Source: Marinobacter sp. LV10R510-11A (GTDB taxonomy: Bacteria > Pseudomonadota > Gammaproteobacteria > Pseudomonadales > Oleiphilaceae). From it: a stretch of DNA of 64,000 nucleotides. Every line of letters starts with the position of its first letter. The first letter of the stretch is position 1. The notes beneath the pieces were generated by a model. The model saw only the letters and a list, made by a program, of their open reading frames with translations. It was not told where the DNA came from and did no database searches. This document shows positions 58,901 through 64,000 of this stretch, piece after piece. Both the position numbers and the translations under genes were made by a program. The DNA lies in the NCBI RefSeq assembly GCF_900215155.1, contig NZ_LT907980.1, forward strand, positions 2,418,001 to 2,482,000. Reading direction: 5' to 3'.

Positions 58901-60259
58901 TGTGGTGCCGATCTCGCCTTCACTGCCATTGCCAGCCTGGAACTCAATTTGCACCCAGTCCCCATCATCATTGAGGTACTGCACGAATAAATCTTCATCG
59001 TTGTCGGGATTTTCACTGAACGAATCGTCACCGCGCCGCCACCAATAATCAAGACTGCCCGTGCTTACATCGGACAAGTCGATCACCGGCGACACAACAC
59101 TCACACCCCCGCTAGACGTGAACAAAGATGAATCCCCACTGCTGCTAGTCTGGCTGCTGATACCAGCTTCACCTCCACCAAAACTGTTAATTGTCCATCC
59201 GTCGCTCGCAAGGGTGCCAACGTCAAAATCATCGCAGAATACGGCCGAAATCCCAGTACAAAACGAATCGGGCCGCGTCAGCAAGCCTACGGCGTTTGCA
59301 TCAAATGCAAAAAAACTGACCGCTTCCTCCAGGCCGCTTCGTTCCGAATCGTTTACCTGGTCCTCGTCTACGTGAATTTCAATACCGCTGGGAGCTACCT
59401 CGGCTCCACAGAGTCGAAGCCAGCCGCCATTGGCACCAGACATCGTGCTCTGACTGGCAACGGCGTCCGGAATGGATGAGAACCCACCAAGTGTTACGCT
59501 CTGGCACCCATTAGAATGCCGGCCAACATCCAGTCCGGCAGGTGCTCCCGACGCATAAGTATTCCCGTTATTTGTTCCCGATGCGGGCTCAATAGCCACC
59601 CAACCAATAACTTCAGCGCCATGTGTGCTCGTCACTTCGGCACCCTCCAAAGCCAGGCTCATGTCCGCAGATCCCGGACGCGCACCCGTATTGTTACTAC
59701 TAGCGAACGACGTTGAAGCAATCCAGTTTGAGTCGTTAAAGCTGTTTACCGAATGCAGGACGGCTGGGGGCGAGCTGAACGCCTGCTGAAAACTCACCGT
59801 GTCTGCCGCATTCGAGCTGCCAACCCCCGATCGCACCGTGGATGTCGTCAGACGCCCCGCTTCCAAAAGGGTACCGTCCGGGAACGCCCAGATGCCCTCT
59901 TCAACAACCCAGTACCTGATCGTTTCGTTACTCCAGCTACCGCCCGATGGACAGGCGACACCGCCAGTGCTCCCACCCGCACTCTCACAGGGGCTCTGAA
60001 AACCAACCTCGAAACTTGTCGCGTTAACATTTCGAACCCGGGCGCTGAGCGAGTTGTCATTATTGTGTGAGACGGGACCCACGATAACCACCGGGCTGGT
60101 GTAACTTTCACTCAAGGTAACGGTCTCCCAGTTGCCCTGGTCGATCGAATCGCTGACCGTAACGGACCCGGTTTCAAAAAACGCGTCCTCAGCAAGAGCC
60201 GGCATCGCCACCATCAGCCCGCACAAAAAACCCATTGCCGCACTTATTTGACGAGTCAT
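55997..60259 (-). CDS. MshQ-like giant pilus-associated protein with lectin-like domains
   Basis: About 1,420 residues, exported: the ATG at 60259 starts a signal peptide (MTRQISAAMGFLCGLMVAMP, ending ALA) after a G-rich ribosome site. An ATG at 60343 overlapping the previous stop is an alternative. The N-terminal region (about 25-260) has H-type lectin-like repeats (SPVVIVGPVSHN, ARVRNVNATSFEVGFQ). A jelly-roll-like stretch (about 340-510) and a legume-lectin-like region (about 515-740, ADGLAVVFSD) follow. The last ~600 residues resemble the DUF6701 part of MshQ proteins. As the last gene of an MSHA operon it is a candidate pilus-associated adhesin. Domain calls are by eye; cell location is inferred. 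Confidence 0.78.
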   Translation of the reverse strand: MTRQISAAMGFLCGLMVAMPALAEDAFFETGSVTVSDSIDQGNWETVTLSESYTSPVVIVGPVSHNNDNSLSARVRNVNATSFEVGFQSPCESAGGSTGGVACPSGGSWSNETIRYWVVEEGIWAFPDGTLLEAGRLTTSTVRSGVGSSNAADTVSFQQAFSSPPAVLHSVNSFNDSNWIASTSFASSNNTGARPGSADMSLALEGAEVTSTHGAEVIGWVAIEPASGTNNGNTYASGAPAGLDVGRHSNGCQSVTLGGFSSIPDAVASQSTMSGANGGWLRLCGAEVAPSGIEIHVDEDQVNDSERSGLEEAVSFFAFDANAVGLLTRPDSFCTGISAVFCDDFDVGTLASDGWTINSFGGGEAGISSQTSSSGDSSLFTSSGGVSVVSPVIDLSDVSTGSLDYWWRRGDDSFSENPDNDEDLFVQYLNDDGDWVQIEFQAGNGSEGEIGTTEFELPADALHADFQFRFSQLDGNGGDFDFWHIDDVVLRARSFICEPDDFERTALGDDWVTTTSNGAFSPTIVNGRLRMTEAAGNQATAATYQRIFPGADNFVQVEFDYFAYGGSGADGLAVVFSDASVTPQAGGYGGSLGYAQVPNGSGGFAGGWLGIGLDEYGNFSNNNEGRVGGTNGRTLDSVAVRGALPDYAYIADSGGLSPGIDSNNGNNPFRYRITIDSRNNITPVLTVERKGRGTGNSFDLLIQETLSGQPSIPDNLFLSLTGSTGGSTNIHELDNLQVCADKVGPVQPLVDHFELEHSGNSLTCRPEVVTIRACDNADCSEIFNDPVEVALSPSGWVGGNTFTMTGGTAPRTLRITSPSTVTLGVPSSNPGTKAFSRTLCSDGTPGGVSTTKCDLTFFDSGFDISIPDHVSDTEQTASIAAVRKDDITEECVPGFDNETKSVSLWSAYVNPSTGSEPLIADGSALPGSSGATRALAFDGNGVAEVQLRYADVGDVRLNARYDGSDEEAGLVMLGGSDFVARPDYFRLDIPGNPGASTVAAGNDFVAAGADFEINVAAINASGNVTPNFGQESPNEGVSLIAELVAPSGGDFPALTGSFGSSGEDCNGNASAGGTACGQFSWGEVGILKLTPMLTSGSYLSTDDVTGNAVDYVGRFVPDRFNVTVIEPGEVSPYCSVTDLFAYTGQALSWETALEPLLQIDAVNVQGDITRNYTLGNFLRLSSSDIGRTARNTDLVARNSVGDLFPVQTNLDPGALTVLDRGQLRYRFAASDSIAYQKTVETRVAPITPDYRIELTALEDADDVTSSQLPVALDPVFGFDIRFGRLQLTNAYGPETSDLMVPFQSQYFLSETDGFVPNTADSCWAYNTASSVTIDPSGLSGGSTSVAGASGTLDNGSPEPGSELVLMAPGESNRGDVPVTFTVPVWLQGDFDNDGAFENPSALATFGVYRGHDRVIYWREK

Positions 60260-60339
60260 ACCCCACCCCCTAACTGCGTGACTAAACACTGGGCATTTCA
60301 CCAGTGTGTGGCCAAGCGGCCTTAATGAACGCAAAGACA

Positions 60340-60756
60340 TCATCGGGCACGTACCTCCACAGTGCGGTAAACCTGCTCAACACCCGAGCCGCACTGGCCG
60401 ATGCTCGACAAGGTGTAGACCGTCTCGTCGGCAGAATCGCCATCGATATCGACGTCCACAGAATTACACGAACTGGTCACCTGACAGCCATTGAGCCCTG
60501 ACGCACTAAAAGACAAGGGCGACGTGGAAACACTTGAACAGCTCGCTCCGCGCAGCGCTTCTGTTACGGCGACCTGAGCACCACTCTCAGCGGCAAAAAA
60601 CGCACGTTGCGACTGAATCTGCAAACTCACTGCCTGCCCACTACGCTCCTGCAACTGAGCCATACCGACAACGAGCAACGCCAGCACGGTAATAATGAAC
60701 AGGGCTATCGGCAGGCCGGCACCCTGTTGTTTTTTGGGAGAATGATCAGGGCACAT
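60340..60756 (-). CDS. mshP: MSHA biogenesis protein MshP (PilX-like)
   Basis: A 138-residue pilin-like minor component. The N-terminal segment GAGLPIALFIITVLALLVVG is the pilin helix in the PilX/MshP form (no canonical Glu5). Cys pairs near the middle and end (GASCSS, GCQVTSSC, GQCGSG) suggest disulphides. The ATG at 60756 overlaps the mshO stop by 11 bases and lies 12 bases after a GGAGG. Its TGA overlaps a possible start of the MshQ-like gene. Confidence 0.8.
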   Translation of the reverse strand: MCPDHSPKKQQGAGLPIALFIITVLALLVVGMAQLQERSGQAVSLQIQSQRAFFAAESGAQVAVTEALRGASCSSVSTSPLSFSASGLNGCQVTSSCNSVDVDIDGDSADETVYTLSSIGQCGSGVEQVYRTVEVRAR

Positions 60757-61537
60757 TGCGAATCTGTACCTCCTGACTAACCGTGGTCGTTTCATCGCTC
60801 TGCGGGTCTTTCAGGGTGAAGGTGAACTGCACCACCGCTGCCCTACGAAGGGTCGGCGGCATGTACTTCAAATCCACATTGCCGGTAAGATTGGCTGCCA
60901 GCACTTCTGCAGCGACGCCAGGAGGTGACGGCTGACTGGTATTTGGAGCATACCCACTGTACCGATAAAGGAATTGCCCACTCTGGCAAAGGCTTACCGG
61001 CTTACCGACTACAAAAAGACGCTTCTCAGGCGAGCGTTCCCGAAACCGATGGCTGTTTTTCAAAGTAATAACCGCCGGTGAGGTAGCGTTTTCTATGTCG
61101 GTAATCGCCGGTGAAACCGGCCCAGGATTTGCGGTCCCATAAAGAGAATCGGTTGAGGTCCCATAGCCGTACACAATGGCACGGGTCGTTCCAATTGAAG
61201 GGGTTCCAAATGGAGGGGGTTCACTGAATGGCACAACGGGAATTTCATCCCGGTTCGGCATCTTCGTCAAGCCGGTATACGCCGTGCCAGCTTCAATCGG
61301 CAGCCACTCCAGGCAATTTCCCGAAACCCGAATAGAAAGCGGGAAGGCTTCACGCAGCTCGCGGCTAATCTGCTCACCAATCACCACCCCTTGCAGAGCT
61401 CGCTGCTGCCGGGCGGCCACATCAATAGCTCCTCGGGTAGACAGCGCCACAAACTGAACGGAAATAGTCGCGACGATGCTTAACAGCACAATGACTATCA
61501 CCAATTCAATTAATGTGAATCCGGCTGCCCTTCGCAT
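60746..61537 (-). CDS. mshO: MSHA biogenesis protein MshO, prepilin-type
   Basis: A 263-residue minor pseudopilin. It has a short leader (MRRAAG) and a type IV prepilin site followed by FTLIELVIVIVLLSIVATIS, with Glu5 present. The C-terminal body is a β-rich pilin-like domain. The start overlaps the mshD stop by one base (TGATG), so it is translationally coupled. Position between mshD and mshP matches known MSHA loci. Confidence 0.85.
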   Translation of the reverse strand: MRRAAGFTLIELVIVIVLLSIVATISVQFVALSTRGAIDVAARQQRALQGVVIGEQISRELREAFPLSIRVSGNCLEWLPIEAGTAYTGLTKMPNRDEIPVVPFSEPPPFGTPSIGTTRAIVYGYGTSTDSLYGTANPGPVSPAITDIENATSPAVITLKNSHRFRERSPEKRLFVVGKPVSLCQSGQFLYRYSGYAPNTSQPSPPGVAAEVLAANLTGNVDLKYMPPTLRRAAVVQFTFTLKDPQSDETTTVSQEVQIRNVP

Positions 61538-62046
61538 CAGAAATTCGCTCTGTAAGCGGTGAACAAGTAGCTCTGGCTGGACGGATCAATGATGGTTATG
61601 TCTATACGTTTGGCCTCGTCGGCGGCAAGCCCAACCTCCCCTCCAGCGCAGGAAACGTTTACTGACACAGTAAACCCAGAGTAAGCAGAGCCCAAGAGTT
61701 CACCGTCGGTATTTTCCGATGCTGCACTGTTGATGGCGTTGTAATCATCCACATCGTCGTAGTTCTCGCGGTCACTTTCTTCGGTGTTGATGGCGCAGCC
61801 ACTGGTCTTAGGCACACCTCCGGGCGGCGTGGCTTCATCGTATTTTCGGGAGAGTATTTCATCCATATAAAGCTGGGCCAATCCCACGGCCCGGGTCTGA
61901 TTGAGTGGGTCCGCACTGCGGCCAGTAATGACGGCGAAAGCTCCGACTACGCCCGCGATAGCCACACTGATAATAACAATGGTGATCACCAGCTCAACGA
62001 GCGTGGCCCCGGAAGCTCGGGTATGGGGAAAGCGGCACGGCATCAT
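61537..62046 (-). CDS. mshD: MSHA biogenesis protein MshD, prepilin-type
   Basis: A minor pseudopilin of about 169 residues when started at the ATG at 62046, which overlaps the mshC stop (ATGA). The leader ends before ATLVELVITIVIISVAIAGV, with G|A rather than G|F at the cleavage site (ASGATLVELV) and Glu5 in place. The body is pilin-like, with a Cys pair (SGCAIN, NVSCAGG). Coupled to mshC and mshO. Confidence 0.85.
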   Translation of the reverse strand: MMPCRFPHTRASGATLVELVITIVIISVAIAGVVGAFAVITGRSADPLNQTRAVGLAQLYMDEILSRKYDEATPPGGVPKTSGCAINTEESDRENYDDVDDYNAINSAASENTDGELLGSAYSGFTVSVNVSCAGGEVGLAADEAKRIDITIIDPSSQSYLFTAYRANF

Positions 62047-62525
62047 TGGCACGTACCGGCATAAACGGCGCCCAGCGAACTGAGGCACAGATCAAACTGG
62101 CTATCGCCTGAGATTCTGAAATCAATGTTTGCGCGAGCAATGGGCGCAGCAACCCTGCCCATGGCGTCGAAGCTTACCGAATAGCCGCCAGAAGTCACGG
62201 CGGAAAAACGGGTCTGGCTTTGCTGCCGATAGCTCAGGGTGGCTCCGTTGCGTTTTAGCGAGAAGTTCTGGCCGCCAACGATAAACGACAGGGCGTCACT
62301 ATCCTGCTCGATAGTAACTGTATTGGATGAGTTCCCCGCTAACGCTGCCTGCTGAGCAAGCAGCGTGGCGGAGGCAAGTTGCTGGGTGACCAGCAAGGGA
62401 GAAAAGGCGGAGCGGCTGGCAAAAAGGCCAACACCCAGCGCGGAGAGAACCCCGATCAGGATGATGACCATGACCAGTTCGACAAGGGTGAACCCCGATG
62501 ACATCGGGGCGTTCTTTATTTTCAT
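62043..62525 (-). CDS. mshC: MSHA biogenesis protein MshC, prepilin-type
   Basis: A 160-residue minor pseudopilin. The leader MKIKNAPMSSG is followed by FTLVELVMVIILIGVLSALG, a standard type IV prepilin cleavage and helix. The ATG has GGGAGAGGGG upstream. The first 20 codons and the leader are duplicated, in decayed form, at 63195-63257, showing that the local region was tandemly copied. It overlaps mshD by 4 bases. Confidence 0.86.
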   Translation of the reverse strand: MKIKNAPMSSGFTLVELVMVIILIGVLSALGVGLFASRSAFSPLLVTQQLASATLLAQQAALAGNSSNTVTIEQDSDALSFIVGGQNFSLKRNGATLSYRQQSQTRFSAVTSGGYSVSFDAMGRVAAPIARANIDFRISGDSQFDLCLSSLGAVYAGTCQ

Positions 62526-62571
62526 GCCCCTCTCCCCTATTCCCGGCCACCCATGAAACCTAAAAACTTAG

Positions 62572-62597
62572 GTCGGGTTAGCGAAGCGTAACCCGAC
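62572..62597. repeat. REP-like hairpin, copy A
   Basis: GTCGGGTTA (62572-62580) and TAACCCGAC (62589-62597) form a perfect 9-bp inverted repeat over an 8-base loop, in the gap between mshA1 and mshC. The sequence resembles REP elements common in gammaproteobacteria. A related copy lies at 63304-63330. About 40 bases downstream a degenerate inverted REP-like half (GAATTACGCTACGCTCATT) follows. Confidence 0.7.
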
Positions 62598-62690
62598 GTC
62601 GAGTGCCATGGGTGACCAGTTTTGTCGAATTACGCTACGCTCATTGTGCCCTTCACGGATAAAGCCGAGCTATCGGGCCCCAACCATTCT

Positions 62691-63149
62691 TTAACAGCCA
62701 CTAATATTCTCATTCGTAATCGTGCCAGTCGTCCCGTCGTAATCGAAATTACAAGCAATAATTGGCTGCCCAGCAGAATCCAAAACAGAAATCCTACCGT
62801 TACCGCTAGTACCCATATAAAAGTCATCAGTTACCTGAGATGCAACTCCAATACCGAGACGGGTTGGTTTTGGATAGCCTTGATTGGTCATTCGCACGGT
62901 GGAGCCTTCAATCGTTATCGTTATATTTGAACCACCGGGGCTGCCATCGGCCAACCACTTGGATTGAGCGATGCCAGCTGCTGATTTCACCGCTCCCCTC
63001 GCACCATCAAGCGCTGACAGCCTGGCATCTCTGCTCAAATCCGCAAATCGCGGCAACGCAAATGCCGCCAGAATGCCCAGAATAACAATTACGATCACCA
63101 GTTCGATCAGGGTGAAGCCTGCCGATTTCTTCATGCTCGTCGCTTTCAT
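62691..63149 (-). CDS. mshA: MSHA-type major pilin-like protein (copy 1)
   Basis: A 152-residue type IV prepilin. The leader MKATSMKKSAG is cleaved before FTLIELVIVIVILGILAAFA, with Glu5 present, and FADLSRDARLSALDGARGAV follows. The C-terminal Cys pair (CNFDYDG to SGC) makes the disulphide loop. The N-terminal half is nearly identical to the second copy at 63500-63943, while the variable central and C-terminal parts differ. It is preceded by a remnant of mshC, evidence of tandem duplication. Confidence 0.88.
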   Translation of the reverse strand: MKATSMKKSAGFTLIELVIVIVILGILAAFALPRFADLSRDARLSALDGARGAVKSAAGIAQSKWLADGSPGGSNITITIEGSTVRMTNQGYPKPTRLGIGVASQVTDDFYMGTSGNGRISVLDSAGQPIIACNFDYDGTTGTITNENISGC

Positions 63150-63194
63150 AGTGTTACTTTCAAAGGCTATTGATCTCTTTTCCCAGGGAAGTGT

Positions 63195-63257
63195 TTAATG
63201 AATGACCAGCTCCAAGAGAGTGAACCCCCATGACATCGGGGCGTTCTTTGTTTTCGT
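63195..63257 (-). pseudogene. mshC 5' remnant left by tandem duplication
   Basis: Twenty-one codons align with the start of mshC: its opening K-x-K-N-A-P-M-S and G-F-T-L-x-E-L-V are matched in frame. The original ATG is ACG here and the frame stops at TAA after ELVIH. The upstream GGGAGAGGGGC and further flanking bases also match the true mshC leader. Confidence 0.85.
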
Positions 63258-63303
63258 GCCCCTCTCCCCTATTCCCTGCCACCCATGGAACGTAAAAACG
63301 TAG

Positions 63304-63330
63304 GTCGGGTTAGCGAAAGCGTAATCCGAC
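63304..63330. repeat. REP-like hairpin, copy B
   Basis: GTCGGGTTA (63304-63312) and TAATCCGAC (63322-63330) pair over a 9-base loop, with one mismatch. It sits at the corresponding position, next to the mshC remnant, and was evidently duplicated with copy A. Confidence 0.68.
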
Positions 63331-63499
63331 ATCGGGTGCCATGGCAGACCAGTTTTGTCGAATTACGCTGTGATCAGCGTGCCTTTCACGGATAAATCCG
63401 ACCTACAAGCTAACCGGAATTCTTTCCATCCATCACTAGCTCAACAAGCCCGAAACACGCTGAGCCAGGAGCGCTGGATTTGATATCTTGAAATCAAAG

Positions 63500-63943
63500 T
63501 TAGCACCCCGTGATGGTTGCGGAGGTGCCACCATTCGCTTGATCATATGTAAATTCGCAACTTCCAGTAGTTGTTCCGGCAATGCTAATGACTGCTGTGC
63601 CAGTGCCATCTGTCAAAGTGAAATCGGTGCCAATCTGAGCAGCGTCACCAATACTCCCAGCCACCGCTGTCGGGTAACCTTCTGCGCTCATTGCGATACT
63701 AGTTCCTTCAAGAGTGATAGTACCAGCACCAGTACTGCCTTTCGCTAACCACTTCGAATGGGCGATTGCTGCTGCCGATTTAACAGAACCTTGCGCTCCT
63801 CCAAGCGTCGCAGCTCTAGCATCTCCCCCCAAATCCGCAAACCGCGGCAACGCAAACGCTGCCAGAATGCCTAGAATGACAATCACCATGACCAGTTCGA
63901 TCAGGGTGAAGCCTGCTGTTTTCTTCATGTTCATTGCTTTCAT
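63500..63943 (-). CDS. mshA: MSHA-type major pilin-like protein (copy 2)
   Basis: A 147-residue type IV prepilin. The leader MKAMNMKKTAG precedes FTLIELVMVIVILGILAAFA and RFADLGGDARAATLGGAQGS, very close to copy 1. The rest diverges, with a C-terminal Cys pair (CEFTYD to TGC). It is the upstream copy in the operon and may be the main pilin. Upstream bases (63950-64000) resemble those upstream of copy 1, so the operon may hold more copies beyond the window. Confidence 0.88.
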   Translation of the reverse strand: MKAMNMKKTAGFTLIELVMVIVILGILAAFALPRFADLGGDARAATLGGAQGSVKSAAAIAHSKWLAKGSTGAGTITLEGTSIAMSAEGYPTAVAGSIGDAAQIGTDFTLTDGTGTAVISIAGTTTGSCEFTYDQANGGTSATITGC

Positions 63944-64000
63944 AGTGTTAGTCCCGAGGGCTATTGATCTGTTTTTTTCAAAGCAGTCTCTAATTAATGA

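Larger units (their letters stand above)
63150..63499 (-). other. Intergenic region between the two mshA copies
   Basis: 350 bases without an intact gene. It contains the mshC remnant (63195-63257) and REP-like copy B (63304-63330). Its 3' half (63410-63470) shows only a faint prepilin-like stretch (GLVELVM) on the minus strand. Most of 63200-63400 repeats 62470-62680. Confidence 0.75.

Noticed and set aside
63410..63470. Prepilin-like GLVELVM stretch on the minus strand as a further mshC or pilin remnant.
   Set aside because: Only seven residues match and the hydrophobic helix is absent; too little to call.

Overview
The window looks like chromosomal DNA of a marine gammaproteobacterium close to Marinobacter or Pseudomonas. 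This is inferred from gene order (SPOR-hslV-hslU; rppH-ptsP next to a HAD phosphatase; nudF-yqiB-cpdA; glnE-ilvE; pip-dtd; glnA-DUF4124-ntrB-ntrC) and from protein similarity recognised by eye. No database search was possible. Nearly every base is coding. No rRNA, tRNA, CRISPR array, prophage or insertion sequence was recognised.

Region 1 (1-18.1 kb) is housekeeping: a partial SPOR protein, the HslVU protease behind a heat-shock-like promoter, a patatin-like protein lacking the usual nucleophile serine, the nitrogen-PTS enzyme PtsP, RppH, a HAD phosphatase, RlmI, GcvH, divergent metR/metE, then cpdA, a DUF1249 gene and nudF, thiC with a clear TPP riboswitch, and a TolC-type outer-membrane protein.

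Region 2 (18.1-39.4 kb) is a surface-glycan locus. It holds waaA (Kdo transferase), two ELM1-family/GT4 gene pairs arranged tail to tail, a bifunctional GDP-mannose enzyme followed at once by a YejM/PbgA-like sulfatase-fold membrane protein, an AT-rich pair (O-antigen ligase/polymerase-like protein and a sialyltransferase-like protein), a complete six-gene pseudaminic acid pathway (pseBCFGHI), a KpsS/KpsC-like transferase, a GT2 enzyme, a lipid A acyltransferase and Kdo kinase KdkA. Together they suggest a lipopolysaccharide or lipooligosaccharide with a phosphorylated Kdo core, mannose-type sugars and pseudaminic acid. The exact structure is inference.

Region 3 (39.4-55.6 kb) returns to core functions, mostly nitrogen control: ilvE, glnE, a potassium-channel-like protein, a CYTH phosphatase, a porin, a broken dtd, pip, typA, glnA with two NtrC-like sites and a sigma-54 promoter, a DUF4124 protein and ntrBC. 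GlnE modifies GlnA, and NtrBC should drive glnA from the sigma-54 promoter.

Region 4 (56-64 kb, minus strand) is the distal part of an MSHA-type IV pilus operon: two mshA pilin genes, mshC, mshD, mshO, mshP and a very large MshQ-like protein with lectin-like domains. A tandem duplication of mshA has left a 21-codon mshC remnant and two REP-like hairpins between the copies. The operon continues past the right edge.
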